A stretch of DNA of 64,000 nucleotides from Bacteroidota bacterium (GCA_029570835.1 JAKPTX010000205.1:44947-108946), one strand, 5' to 3'. Positions 35,077 through 45,132 are shown, numbered from the stretch's first letter. Notes: generated from the letters alone by a model not told the origin. Translations and numbers: made by a program.

Positions 35077-37533
35077 ATGAAACATGTCATTGTGGGCGGA
35101 GTAGCCGGAGGGGCTACTGCTGCAGCTAGAATTAGAAGAAATGATGAACTCGCAGAAATCATCATTTTAGAGAAAGGAAGTTACATTTCATACGCTAATT
35201 GTGGACTACCCTACTATATTGGAGGAGTGATTAGTGAAAGAAGCCGACTTTTATTACAAACACCAACTACCTTTGGAACTCGCTTTAATGTCGATGTTCG
35301 TATTGAGAATGAAGTAATCAGAATCGATCCTGAGAAAAAGATCGTTCATGTTAAAAATGAAAATGGAGTTATTTATCAAGAGTCTTACGACAAACTTTTG
35401 CTCTCTCCCGGAGCAGCCCCCATCAGACCAAACATTGAAGGGATCGACCTGGATGGTGTTTTCTCACTAAGAAATATTCCGGATACCGACAAAATTAAAA
35501 AATATGTCAGCGAAAAAGTGATTAGTAGAGCGCTGATTGTAGGTGCCGGGTTTATAGGATTAGAGATGGCGGAAAACTTACACCACCTGGGTGCTCAAGT
35601 GCATATTGCTGAGAAGTTAGATCAGGTGATGGCTCCTATTGACTTCTCGATGGCTCAACTTGTTCACCGTCATCTTACTGAAAAAGGTGTGCAACTCCAC
35701 CTCGGCGAGTCTGTTACCAAATTTCAAAAAAATGAGGACTCCATTCTCGTTTATCTCGAAAGTGGAAAAATGATAGAAACCGATGTCGTGATTCTTTCTA
35801 TTGGAGTTAGACCCGAGATCGGCTTTTTACAAGATTCAGGAATTAAAATTGGAGAAGCCAGAGGAATCTGGGTTAATGAATACTTGGAAACCTCTGTAAA
35901 AGACATCTATGCCGTAGGTGATGCCATTGAGTTTCCACACCCTATCACAGGAAAACCCTGGATGAACTACCTGGCTAACCCCGCCAATCGTCAGGGAAGA
36001 CTGGTAGCCGACAATATGGTTTTTGGCAACAAGGAACCCTATGAGGGAGCAATTGGTACTTCTATCGCTAAAATTTTCGACATCACCGTTGCTTCTACCG
36101 GATTAGCTGCTAAAAAGCTAAAGTCACTCGACATACCCTACATCAGTTCCTGGACACACTCCGGTTCACATGCCGGATACTATCCCGGATCAACACGTAT
36201 CTCCTTAAAAATCACTTTTGAACCCGAAACAGGACGCATTTTGGGAGCTCAGGGAGTCGGATATGACGGTGTAGATAAAAGAATCGACCAGATCTCCCTA
36301 CTCATTAAAATGGGAAAAACAATCTACGATTTAATGGCTGTTGAACATTGTTATGCTCCTCCATTCTCTTCTGCTAAAGATCCTATCGCTATCGCCGGAT
36401 ATGTTGCTAACAATATCCTCAGTAAAAAGATGGATATTGTCTCCTGGAGAGAGGTTAAAGAACTCGATTTGGAAAAGGTAACCTTGATTGATGTAAGAAC
36501 TGTGGATGAAGTTGCCATGGGTACTATCCCCGGATCTATCAATATTCCTGTTGATGAATTACGCTCCAGAATGAATGAAATTCCAAAAGATAAACCAATT
36601 GTTATCTTTTGTGCCATTGGTCTAAGAGGTTACTTGGCTTCCAACATTTTGAAAGCGAATCACTTCAACGATATAAAAAATCTATCAGGGGGATACACTA
36701 CTTACTCTGCAGCAGTAGCTCCGATTGTCAATCAAGAACTCCCTCTATTCAAGGGACCCAAATTAGCCGATGACGCTCAGGTAAGCTTCATGCGGGAAGT
36801 AAAAAACATGATCACGATTGATGCAACCGGATTACAATGTCCCGGACCAATCCTAAAGTTACGCAAAGCAGTTGATGATGCCAACAGTGGTGATCAAATT
36901 ACAGTAACCTCAACTGATCCCGGATTTATCAGAGATGTTGAAGCCTGGTGCAACTCTACACAGAACCTTTTAATCTCTACCTCCTCTGACAAAGGAATCT
37001 ATGAAGCTATTGTTGAAAAAGGAATCAAGAGAGCAACTCAAGGCGCCACATTGAGCACCGGAGAGAAAAACAGAACTTTCATCATGTTCAGTGATGACTT
37101 GGATAAAGCATTGGCTACCATGGTATTGGCTAATGGAGCAGCCGCTTCAGGCGATAAAGTAACCATATTCTTTACTTTCTGGGGATTGAATGTGATTAAA
37201 AAGGTGAACAAACCCAAACTTAAAAAAGGATTCTTTGACAAAATGTTCTCCTTTATGTTATCTTCTCACTCGCTCAAACTTAAACTTTCCAAGCTATCCA
37301 TGTGGGGTATGGGTGATCGGTTAATGCGCCACTTAATGAAGGAAAAAGGAATCGATTCATTAGAATCTTTACGTGAACAAGCACTTCAAAATGGAGTTGA
37401 GTTTATCGCTTGTCAAATGTCAATGGATATGATGGGCGTAAGAAAAGAGGAACTTCTTGATGTCGTTACAGTGGGCGGTGTTGCCACCTATATGGAACGC
37501 GCCGACGATGCAAGAATCAATCTTTTCATCTAA
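35077..37533 (+). CDS. CoA-disulfide reductase / rhodanese / TusA / DsrE multidomain protein, 818 aa
   Basis: Four sulfur-handling domains in one chain. Residues 1-445 form an FAD/NAD(P)H disulfide reductase with HVIVGGVAGGATAAARIRRN and the redox Cys42 (ANCGLPYYIGG). About 460-550 is a rhodanese with Cys512 (VIFCAIGLRG). About 580-650 is a TusA/SirA domain with Cys588 in LQCPGPILKLRKA. About 670-818 is a DsrE/DsrF-like domain. Such fusions handle persulfide transfer or coenzyme A and polysulfide redox state in anaerobes. It follows the pigment operon by 33 bp and could be its last gene or separate. Confidence 0.93.
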   Translation: MKHVIVGGVAGGATAAARIRRNDELAEIIILEKGSYISYANCGLPYYIGGVISERSRLLLQTPTTFGTRFNVDVRIENEVIRIDPEKKIVHVKNENGVIYQESYDKLLLSPGAAPIRPNIEGIDLDGVFSLRNIPDTDKIKKYVSEKVISRALIVGAGFIGLEMAENLHHLGAQVHIAEKLDQVMAPIDFSMAQLVHRHLTEKGVQLHLGESVTKFQKNEDSILVYLESGKMIETDVVILSIGVRPEIGFLQDSGIKIGEARGIWVNEYLETSVKDIYAVGDAIEFPHPITGKPWMNYLANPANRQGRLVADNMVFGNKEPYEGAIGTSIAKIFDITVASTGLAAKKLKSLDIPYISSWTHSGSHAGYYPGSTRISLKITFEPETGRILGAQGVGYDGVDKRIDQISLLIKMGKTIYDLMAVEHCYAPPFSSAKDPIAIAGYVANNILSKKMDIVSWREVKELDLEKVTLIDVRTVDEVAMGTIPGSINIPVDELRSRMNEIPKDKPIVIFCAIGLRGYLASNILKANHFNDIKNLSGGYTTYSAAVAPIVNQELPLFKGPKLADDAQVSFMREVKNMITIDATGLQCPGPILKLRKAVDDANSGDQITVTSTDPGFIRDVEAWCNSTQNLLISTSSDKGIYEAIVEKGIKRATQGATLSTGEKNRTFIMFSDDLDKALATMVLANGAAASGDKVTIFFTFWGLNVIKKVNKPKLKKGFFDKMFSFMLSSHSLKLKLSKLSMWGMGDRLMRHLMKEKGIDSLESLREQALQNGVEFIACQMSMDMMGVRKEELLDVVTVGGVATYMERADDARINLFI

Positions 37534-37639
37534 TACCTCAACCGAACAGCAAATTTAGAATTTAGAACTATCTAACTATCAACTACTTATACTTAGATTT
37601 GCTTCATATTTCTAATTTCTTATTTCTTATTTGGTATTT

Positions 37640-37695
37640 TAAATAAAAGGGGGGCAGCATAGGGATTACTCTTTTGTTGTCCCCTTTCCCCACTC
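37640..37695 (-). repeat. Dispersed G/C-clamp repeat, copy D
   Basis: On the minus strand it reads GAGTGGGG and, 38 nt later, CTGCCCCCC followed by TTTTATTTAAAA. It lies between convergent genes, so here it could also terminate transcription. Related to copies at 10661, 43407 and 56595. Confidence 0.65.
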
Positions 37696-37756
37696 TAATA
37701 TTACACACTTTGAGGAAAGCACCAATTATTCTGTTTGTACACGATACTACCGTTTA

Positions 37757-38155
37757 TTACATCGGACTCAACACCTCGTAAAAGCGCTGAGGAAGATAGA
37801 CATTTTCAATATTTTCATCCAGTGCTGCTTTGAACAAGGGGGCAATCTCTTGCACTGTAAAACCTGCAATACCACAGCCTATTTCCGTTACCAAAAACTT
37901 GAGCTCCGGATGTGATTTTGCAAAAGCTAAAAACTCATCCACATAGGGTTTAATCGTTTCAACTCCACCTTGCATAGTCGGAATAGCGTAGGTTTGTCCC
38001 TGTAGTCCAACCCCTTGTCCCCAAATCGCTCCCCACTTCCTGGCTACTGCAGCTGCACCACCGCCATGCATTCCCTCTAAATTACTGCCAAAAACAAAAA
38101 TTTCGTTAGCTTCTAATTTATTAATCCACTGAGGGGAAACTCTTTTTGTACTCAT
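37757..38155 (-). CDS. A1S_2505-type macrodomain-like protein, 132 aa
   Basis: Small protein with the signature IFVFGSNLEGMHGGGAAAVARKWGAIWGQG, then YAIPTMQGGVETI and VTEIGCGIAGF, which match the family often annotated as phage non-structural or macrodomain-like protein. These domains bind ADP-ribose or related nucleotides. It starts 20 bp downstream of rmuC on the same strand, so it may share that promoter. Activity and ligand are inferred from family only. Confidence 0.8.
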   Translation of the reverse strand: MSTKRVSPQWINKLEANEIFVFGSNLEGMHGGGAAAVARKWGAIWGQGVGLQGQTYAIPTMQGGVETIKPYVDEFLAFAKSHPELKFLVTEIGCGIAGFTVQEIAPLFKAALDENIENVYLPQRFYEVLSPM

Positions 38156-38175
38156 CTTTTACTTATTATTTACTT

Positions 38176-39549
38176 TTATAATTCATTTTCTTCTTCATAT
38201 TCCTCTTCATCATCATCCAATAAAACGGAATCCGGAAGAGAAAGAATAGCTTGAGCTTCACTCTCACTCAAAGATTCGACATTTCTCAACTTGCGTTGAA
38301 TCGCTCTGGTTCTTGTACCTGCCAACGTATCCAACTGATTGAGACCTGTTTGGATATTCTTTTGTGCTTTTTCAATTAACCCACCAAAGTTATCAAACTC
38401 TTTTTTTACTGCTCCCAAAACTTGCCAAACTTCACTACTTCTTTTCTGAATAGCCAACGTCTTGAATCCCATTTGCAAACTATTCAAAATCGCTGCCAGA
38501 GTAGTCGGACCGGTTACGATCACCTTATAATTTCTTTGCAAATCTTCCAATAAAGCTGCTTTACGCACCACTTCAGCATAGATTCCTTCAAAAGGTAAGA
38601 ACATGATCCCAAAATCAGTTGTGTTGGGCGGATCCAAATATTTATCACTGATATCTTTAGCCATACTTTTGATGGTATCTTCCAAATTTTTCTGCGCAGC
38701 TTGAATATGAGCAGGATCTCCATCGTCGTATGCATCTTGCAACTGTTCATATCGATCTTTAGGGAATTTGGCATCAATGGGAAGCCATACATTGGGCGCT
38801 GTTTCGTCCCGACCCGGCAGTTTAATGGCAAACTCTACAACATTATCGCTGTTTGCTTTGGTTTTAACATTGGCTTCATATTGATCCGGAGCCAGAATTT
38901 GCTCCAATAGCATCTCCAACTGAATTTCTCCAATCCCACCACGCATCTTGACATTACTCAAAACCCGTTTCAAACTACCCACATCGGTTGCAAGATTTTT
39001 CATCTCTCCCAATCCTTCCTGAACAGCCTGCAACTGCTTTCCAACGGTCTCAAACGATTTACTCAATCTCTCATTCAAGGTTTTTTGCAGTTTTTCATCT
39101 ACAGTGACTCTCATTTCGTTCAGCTGTTTGGTGTTGTCTTCACGAATATTCTTCAACTCCGTTTCAACCGACTGTTTGATCTCTTTGGTTTGCTTTGTCG
39201 TTTGCTCACTGATTTCAACTTGACGTTTTGAAAACTCTCCAAAATTGAGTCTCAGCAACTCCTTCAATTCTTTTGTATTTTCGGTAAACTGATCCCCAAA
39301 CAACTTTAAACTTTTCGAAAGTTCCTCGCGATTTTTCTGGGAAATATCATGGGTTTCCGTCCTATTTCTTTGGAATTCATCCTTAACCAGTTTGTCTATC
39401 TTCTCCAAAGTAGCATCAAACTTAATCATCGAATCTTCCAGATTCTTAATTTGCGGATTCACCTCATCCTTTCCCTTTTTCGAGAAAGTAATAATTATAT
39501 TCACAATTATCAACAGGATAATTACAATAGCTAAGATGATCAATGTCAT
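38176..39549 (-). CDS. rmuC: DNA recombination protein RmuC, 457 aa
   Basis: Nuclease-like protein that limits inverted-repeat-driven rearrangement. It has an N-terminal membrane helix (residues 2-24), a long coiled coil (about 30-190), and the RmuC domain with MRGGIGEIQLEMLLEQILAPDQY, WLPIDAKFPKDRYEQL (the PD-(D/E)XK core) and MFLPFEGIYAEVVR. The C-terminal tail is acidic. Length is normal. Its -7 box is at 39584-39591 in a gap of 84 bp after the restriction enzyme gene. Confidence 0.95.
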   Translation of the reverse strand: MTLIILAIVIILLIIVNIIITFSKKGKDEVNPQIKNLEDSMIKFDATLEKIDKLVKDEFQRNRTETHDISQKNREELSKSLKLFGDQFTENTKELKELLRLNFGEFSKRQVEISEQTTKQTKEIKQSVETELKNIREDNTKQLNEMRVTVDEKLQKTLNERLSKSFETVGKQLQAVQEGLGEMKNLATDVGSLKRVLSNVKMRGGIGEIQLEMLLEQILAPDQYEANVKTKANSDNVVEFAIKLPGRDETAPNVWLPIDAKFPKDRYEQLQDAYDDGDPAHIQAAQKNLEDTIKSMAKDISDKYLDPPNTTDFGIMFLPFEGIYAEVVRKAALLEDLQRNYKVIVTGPTTLAAILNSLQMGFKTLAIQKRSSEVWQVLGAVKKEFDNFGGLIEKAQKNIQTGLNQLDTLAGTRTRAIQRKLRNVESLSESEAQAILSLPDSVLLDDDEEEYEEENEL

Positions 39550-39583
39550 AATGGTTCAAAAAATTAATGGAAAGTACAATTTG

Positions 39584-39591
39584 CAAAGGTA
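39584..39591 (-). promoter_or_regulatory. -7 promoter element for rmuC
   Basis: Reads TACCTTTG on the minus strand (TAnnTTTG), 35 bp before the rmuC ATG. Confidence 0.6.
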
Positions 39592-39633
39592 CGGATAAAA
39601 ACCGGATTAACAACTTGTAAAAATTACACTAAT

Positions 39634-42600
39634 TTAGCTATTCTCTACAATTTTTATTTCTTCCTCTGTCAAACCATACAATTCATAAACCAATTGATCT
39701 ATTTGGTTTTCGAGATCTGTTGTATCAGCTAAGGAATCATTTTTCTTGGTATCAACAACTTTTCTTACAGCAAATGCTATTCTTTCTTGCTCTTCTTTTG
39801 AAGCGAGTTTAATATACGTGTTTAATAAGTTGGGGGCTGAATATAAAAGATAGCCTCCAGACATTTTAAGTCCATCAAAAAAACATTCAAACATATATTG
39901 AAAGAGTTTTGAATTGACCCAACCCAAAACAAATTCAGGAATAAAATCCTCAGAAAAAGTATGAATACAATTTGTATTTATTGAGGCATATTCCCCATTT
40001 TCATCATAAAAAGCCTCCGGAGTAATTGCAATTTTCGCAAAGATAATTTTTGGATTAGAATATAAGTGAAAACGATTTTTACCCAATGCTGATTCAGACA
40101 TAGGCAAATAGGGTTTTAAATACTTTTTCTTCTTGTCCACAAGATATGATTCTCCCCATGTAGAAGAGAATTTATCAATTGTTCCTGTGTTTATTAACTT
40201 AAAGCCTTCATTTTCATTTATTAAAGAATGGAATTCATCAGCTTCTTTTGCTGTTGATGTTGCATTAATCGTACCGCATTTGCCAAGCGGAACAGATTGA
40301 GATATTATTTTGCTCACAATCTCATATTTTTCACTCAATACAAAACCAAGAATGTACTCATTAAGCGAGAATAAATCCTCCTTTTTATAATATCTGTATT
40401 TGATTGGCTGAAACTCTTCAACGAATGTGAAAGTTTTTAGGTTATGTTTGTTTGGTAATTTTTGAAAAAGTGTTGTAACCGGATATGTTGATGCTTCCTT
40501 AAACACCTTAACATTGGAGTAATCACCGATGTTCAATAGACTGGTTTTGTTTAGAATAAATTCTCTTAAAGCTAACCCATAACTTGCAGATAAAAATCTA
40601 TTTGGCGTAATGTAATTTAGATAAAAATTATCTCGAAGTAAAGAATAACCAAGTTCAAAAAAGTAGATATATAAGTCAGTTGAGCCTTTAGCTGTGCTGT
40701 AGTTATTTTTATAATAATTGTATTCTCCTTCTGTTAAACTTTTTTTGAGTTCTATAGCATTAACATACGGCGGATTTCCAATTACTACGTCAAACCCAAC
40801 AAAATCTCCATCATTATTCAATACTTCAGGAAATTCAAAACGCCACTCAAAAGCATTTTCAAATATTTTGTTACTTTCAATTTCATCAATCTCTTTCTGT
40901 AGCTTAGCTATTTCATCCTCTATTTTACACTGTTCATCCTTGCGTCTTTTTTCCACATTACTCCCGTAAGGTATTTCGGGTTCAAAAAGCATACTGCCTG
41001 TAAAACGGTTATACAGTTCGTATGCCAATTGTGATAATCGTGTTTTTTTAGGATCATTATTGTTGATCTCTGTTTTGAAATTATTTTTAATTTCACTAAT
41101 CAGGCGTTCCATTTCCCTTTTCTGCTCCTTATTTTCAGCATTTCGGTAGGTGGATACAGCCATACGATAACTATTTATTGTCCATTTACTTTTCTTTAAA
41201 GCTTGTTTTAAATCTACATCTATGGCAAATCGACTTACTAAGGAGTTTCCACATTTGATATTGATATCGATATTGGGAAGAGTTTCCAGTTCAATCTTGT
41301 TTTTGTAATAAGCATTCTTCAGAAGCTCAATCCACAAACGCAACCGGCAAATTTTGACTGAATTGGGATTGATATCTACACCAAAAAGGCAATTTTCAAT
41401 GATGGTTTGTTTTTCGTGGAACAGTGCTTCCTGTATGCGTTGACTCTCTTTATTATTGGGATTATATTCAAAGAGTTCCCCCTCTTCATCGGTTACAATC
41501 AGCTCATCATTAACTACTTCTACCTCGTAACGATGTAGTGATTTTCCTTCACGATCTTCCAGAATTTTCAAATCATTTTTTGTTGCAATGAGTTCATTCA
41601 GTGCACTCACCAAAAAGTGTCCAGAGCCTACAGCAGGATCGCATATTTTTAAGGAATTAACAACCTCATTGGCTTTCTTTCTGGATATTTTTTGTGGTAT
41701 CAAATCGTAGACATCCTCAATCCTATCAATCTCATAATCAGGAAAATAGTGGTCAAATTTCTGTACAACCGCTTTACGAATAGTTTCACGACACATATAC
41801 ATTGTGATGAAACCCGGAGTAAAAAAGGAACCATCTTTATAACCATTAATTTTCTCGAAAATTAAACCAAGAACTGAAGCATTGATCAATGTTTTATTTT
41901 CTTCTTGAATCTCCTCTCCACCTTCTGCTCCAAAATCATAAGCGTTCAAAAATGCAAGTAGATATTCCAGTGTTTTTAAACTCCCCGTTATTTTTTTTCC
42001 ATGTTCATCTTTTAGCACAGTTTGCGAATAAACAGGTATAGATTTATCATCACTTAAATTGCTGATCAAGAACATTGAATGTTCCAAATCTGTCGGCTCA
42101 AAAAGAGAGGAGTTGAGATAGGGAACCTTCTCAAAAGCTTTTTTAACATCTTGGTTTCTGTCTTCGTTTTTGCGTGCCAAAACTTGAAAAAAGAGTGTAT
42201 TCAAATCGTCAAAACTTTTGATTTTATCGAGATTGAGAAAGGAGTGAGATTGGTCGCCTTTATTGTAGGTAATCAGCTGAGCTTCCAATAGTTTCAGGAA
42301 TAAAATACGATTCATCCAGGTGATAGAAAGCTCTAATGCGACATTAAAAAGTCGTTCCTCTTCAGTTTTCCCGAATAGACTTGGCTTTTCAAGTCTGCTC
42401 AGTTTGTCTAAGCTATCCAATTGAATAATAGTATCTTCAAGAATGGTTCCTGTATGTCTCTCACCTGCTTTATTCCGTTCAATCAGTTTTTTACTTCCCT
42501 TTTTAGTTTCAGTCAGTCCAATAATATGTAGCAATTCCCCGTAAAATTTTTTGTCGAGAGTATTACTGTCGTTGGCAAAAGGAAGTTTTAAAAGATGTTC

Positions 42601-43296
42601 AGGTGAAAGTAATTTGAACAGAGCTATCAATAAAATATCATCTGTTTTATCAGGATTACGTAGAACTTTTTGATAATCCTGAAAGTTGAAGCATGCAAAT
42701 TCAATTTCAGAAGTGATACTCTCAATAAAGGGCTCTGCAATTTGCTTATAGAAAAAATCGGTCGTTGTATCCGCTAATCGTCCGGCTTCAAAATCAATGA
42801 ATTGCTGAACAAACTTCTTATTTTGAGCAAAAAGTCCATCAAAGGTTGTAGCGTCAAAAATGAACCATTCGTTGATATTAGTAGCTATCAAATGCTTGAC
42901 TTCCAGATTTTTATCTGTAATTCTCTCTCTTAAATAATACAACACCAATTCCTGAAAAGCTTTGACATTCAGATTTTGAGTAGTAACCATTTCAGTTTTA
43001 TTGGTTGGTTTCTTTGCTTCAATGATTACTCCTACTGTTGAATTTGCATTGGGTCCATTATGAATCACCAGGTCATTGCGACCTTTGGTATTAATAAAAT
43101 GATTTTGTTTGTAGTATGTATCTTTAAGAAAGTCTGAAATTAGATTTTTGTGAAACTCCTCGCTTTCAAAATCATTAATTCTATCGAGCAATGTGATGAG
43201 ATGGGTCTTAAAAAGCTCAATTTCACTCCTATTCGGTTTTACTTTTAAGAAAGCTTTATTAAGTGCTTTTCGTGGTTTGAGTTCTTTTAAGGTCAT
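39634..43296 (-). CDS. type IIG restriction-modification enzyme (Eco57I family), 1220 aa
   Basis: Single polypeptide with nuclease, methyltransferase and target recognition. An N-terminal PD-(D/E)XK nuclease is suggested by RNDLVIHN (D75) and VIIEAKKP (E93, K95). The methyltransferase has SAM motif I, DPAVGSGHFLVSALNEL, near residue 552, and the N6-adenine motif IV, VIGNPPYVNA, near 840. The C-terminal 350 residues form a TaqI-C-like recognition domain. No separate specificity or restriction gene flanks it, consistent with self-contained type IIG/IIL enzymes. Recognition site unknown. Confidence 0.93.
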   Translation of the reverse strand: MTLKELKPRKALNKAFLKVKPNRSEIELFKTHLITLLDRINDFESEEFHKNLISDFLKDTYYKQNHFINTKGRNDLVIHNGPNANSTVGVIIEAKKPTNKTEMVTTQNLNVKAFQELVLYYLRERITDKNLEVKHLIATNINEWFIFDATTFDGLFAQNKKFVQQFIDFEAGRLADTTTDFFYKQIAEPFIESITSEIEFACFNFQDYQKVLRNPDKTDDILLIALFKLLSPEHLLKLPFANDSNTLDKKFYGELLHIIGLTETKKGSKKLIERNKAGERHTGTILEDTIIQLDSLDKLSRLEKPSLFGKTEEERLFNVALELSITWMNRILFLKLLEAQLITYNKGDQSHSFLNLDKIKSFDDLNTLFFQVLARKNEDRNQDVKKAFEKVPYLNSSLFEPTDLEHSMFLISNLSDDKSIPVYSQTVLKDEHGKKITGSLKTLEYLLAFLNAYDFGAEGGEEIQEENKTLINASVLGLIFEKINGYKDGSFFTPGFITMYMCRETIRKAVVQKFDHYFPDYEIDRIEDVYDLIPQKISRKKANEVVNSLKICDPAVGSGHFLVSALNELIATKNDLKILEDREGKSLHRYEVEVVNDELIVTDEEGELFEYNPNNKESQRIQEALFHEKQTIIENCLFGVDINPNSVKICRLRLWIELLKNAYYKNKIELETLPNIDINIKCGNSLVSRFAIDVDLKQALKKSKWTINSYRMAVSTYRNAENKEQKREMERLISEIKNNFKTEINNNDPKKTRLSQLAYELYNRFTGSMLFEPEIPYGSNVEKRRKDEQCKIEDEIAKLQKEIDEIESNKIFENAFEWRFEFPEVLNNDGDFVGFDVVIGNPPYVNAIELKKSLTEGEYNYYKNNYSTAKGSTDLYIYFFELGYSLLRDNFYLNYITPNRFLSASYGLALREFILNKTSLLNIGDYSNVKVFKEASTYPVTTLFQKLPNKHNLKTFTFVEEFQPIKYRYYKKEDLFSLNEYILGFVLSEKYEIVSKIISQSVPLGKCGTINATSTAKEADEFHSLINENEGFKLINTGTIDKFSSTWGESYLVDKKKKYLKPYLPMSESALGKNRFHLYSNPKIIFAKIAITPEAFYDENGEYASINTNCIHTFSEDFIPEFVLGWVNSKLFQYMFECFFDGLKMSGGYLLYSAPNLLNTYIKLASKEEQERIAFAVRKVVDTKKNDSLADTTDLENQIDQLVYELYGLTEEEIKIVENS

Positions 43297-43379
43297 TGTC
43301 AGTTATTTTTATGAAGTTAGTTGTAAGTTAAATTGGGTCATTTTGAGCTTTCAGGGTTTCATGAAACAAAAAGGCACGA

Positions 43380-43387
43380 CAAAGATA
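43380..43387 (-). promoter_or_regulatory. -7 promoter element for type IIG gene
   Basis: Reads TATCTTTG on the minus strand, 84 bp upstream of the ATG. A dispersed repeat copy lies directly upstream of it. Confidence 0.6.
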
Positions 43388-43406
43388 AATAAAGTTTTTA
43401 ATATGC

Positions 43407-43491
43407 GAGTGGGGCGAAATTTTTATTTGTACGATGAATTTCCTGCCCCCCTTTTTTTTTATTTCAAAAAGAAAGAAGAAAAAAACTCCAA
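43407..43491 (+). repeat. Dispersed G/C-clamp repeat, copy B
   Basis: Starts GAGTGGGGCG, and 36 nt later has CTGCCCCCC, a T10 run, ATTTCAAAAA and an AG-rich tail. The tail after the T-run is almost the same as in copy A. It lies between divergent promoters, so it is not a terminator of either flanking gene. Confidence 0.7.
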
Positions 43492-43523
43492 AATCACACA
43501 GCACTTCATATCAAAAAAATATG

Positions 43524-43531
43524 TAATTTTG
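43524..43531 (+). promoter_or_regulatory. -7 promoter element for thioredoxin-like gene
   Basis: Reads TAATTTTG, 47 bp upstream of the ATG at 43578. Confidence 0.55.
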
Positions 43532-43577
43532 TAGATTGTACTTTCTATTTTCAATTACCTGCTTAACTGTATAATTT

Positions 43578-45131
43578 ATGAATAAAAGAGGAATTATTGT
43601 CTGGAGTTTGCTCATTTTAGGAGTATTGCTAATGAGTTGTTCCAACAAAAAAAAGGTTACCATCTCTATTTTGATCCCGGAAGTTGAGTCAGAACAACTG
43701 CTGATTGTTTACCGTGCCCCCAATATCGCTTCCATTTCTGATGTGTCGGGCGACACCTTGTACCCCAATAGCAAAGGACGTTATAGCTGCACCACGCCCC
43801 ATCCAAGTGTACAGGTTTTTCTATTCGAGTTGAACAGTGGCGAGACTCGATGCATATCCTCCCCCCTTTTTATTTCTTCTCCAGGAAAATATAAAATAAA
43901 ATTAAAAAATAACCCCGAACAGAAGGAATTGAGTGTCACAAATTTTGAGGGTCATAATCAAAAAGGTGTAATGCAATTTCTTGATTTCGTGCAGTTTACA
44001 CGTACTAATTCTACTGAAACTAAATTAAATTATCAAGGTCCTGCGGACTCTTTTATGGAGCATTTAGGTGATGAAATAACCCGGGAATTGGCGCCATTTG
44101 TAAATTTTTACGACAATGTGGAGATTGATGATTATTTTTTTAATTTTGCAACGCAATATATCTCTTATTGGTACGCCTATCAGGGATTGGAATTGATTAA
44201 TCAGAATTTAAAGGTAACGCAAAAGGAGGAGTTGACTGAGGAACGAGAGTTATGGTTGCATCATAAAGAGGAGTTAACCAGATCATTCCCAACCAAATCT
44301 GCAGAGTTGCAATGGAGCAATCATTTTGAAGATTATATCAATGAGGCGCTCTATCAATTAATCGATCAAAATCGGGCTGAATATGATTCAGCCTTACGCC
44401 AATCGTCAGGACAAACCTGGGCATTGTCGCATATCAAATCGCTGATTCATCCCGACCTCTACCCTATTTATGCTTTGCAATATCTTTCAGATAAGGCAAT
44501 GCGACTTGACATAGAAACCATTACACTGTTTAAAGAACTCCAGAAAGCATATCCAAAATATGAGAGTTATCTCTCCTACAAACTTTTAGCCGAAGAAAAA
44601 ATACCCCAAATTGAAAAATTCAACAGTAAAAAAGCAGATTTAGCTTCCAATCAAGCCATTATTTTAGATGATGAAGTTGCCATTACACATTTCTATCAGA
44701 TCAGAAATCGCTTTTATGGAGAGTATCTGTTGGTGGATGTTTGGGCATCCTGGTGTCCCGATTGTATTGCTGAATTTGAGCACAAGGAGAAGGTGGATTC
44801 CTGGTTGAACGCCCAGCAGATCAATTCTCTTTATATCGCTTTGGAGCGTTCTCCGGATCGGGAGCGTTGGAAAAAATACATTTCACACTACGGGCTGAAA
44901 GGGTATCATGTCTTAGCCGACAATACTCTCAAACAAGATTTATACAACCTTTTGGGAACCGGTTCTTTATGGATTCCCCGCTATTTTTTGATCAATCCGC
45001 TGGGTGAAATAGTGGCTGCTGACCTACCTACTCCTAGTCATTGGGAAAAATTCAAAAAGGCGATTCAATCTGCTATGGTAGTGCCGATTCAGGAAAATAA
45101 AAAGAGAGGTTGTGATACCCTCTCTTTTTAA
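43578..45131 (+). CDS. TlpA-like thioredoxin-fold lipoprotein, 517 aa
   Basis: Lipoprotein with signal peptide and lipobox LLMSC (Cys21), a poorly conserved N-terminal domain with barrel-like DUF4369 features (about 30-130), a helical middle, and a C-terminal thioredoxin domain with DVWASWCPDCIAEF; redox cysteines are near 393 and 396. Such Bacteroidota proteins act in thiol-disulfide exchange outside the cytoplasm. Its last codons form one arm of a terminator hairpin, shared with the convergent tmRNA gene. Confidence 0.88.
   Translation: MNKRGIIVWSLLILGVLLMSCSNKKKVTISILIPEVESEQLLIVYRAPNIASISDVSGDTLYPNSKGRYSCTTPHPSVQVFLFELNSGETRCISSPLFISSPGKYKIKLKNNPEQKELSVTNFEGHNQKGVMQFLDFVQFTRTNSTETKLNYQGPADSFMEHLGDEITRELAPFVNFYDNVEIDDYFFNFATQYISYWYAYQGLELINQNLKVTQKEELTEERELWLHHKEELTRSFPTKSAELQWSNHFEDYINEALYQLIDQNRAEYDSALRQSSGQTWALSHIKSLIHPDLYPIYALQYLSDKAMRLDIETITLFKELQKAYPKYESYLSYKLLAEEKIPQIEKFNSKKADLASNQAIILDDEVAITHFYQIRNRFYGEYLLVDVWASWCPDCIAEFEHKEKVDSWLNAQQINSLYIALERSPDRERWKKYISHYGLKGYHVLADNTLKQDLYNLLGTGSLWIPRYFLINPLGEIVAADLPTPSHWEKFKKAIQSAMVVPIQENKKRGCDTLSF
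45101..45130. terminator. Bidirectional terminator overlapping a CDS end
   Basis: AAAGAGAGG (45101-45109) pairs with CCTCTCTTT (45119-45127), with a T-run on the plus side and an A-run that becomes T on the minus strand. It serves the thioredoxin-like gene, whose last codons and stop lie within it, and the convergent tmRNA. Confidence 0.85.
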
Positions 45132-45132
45132 G

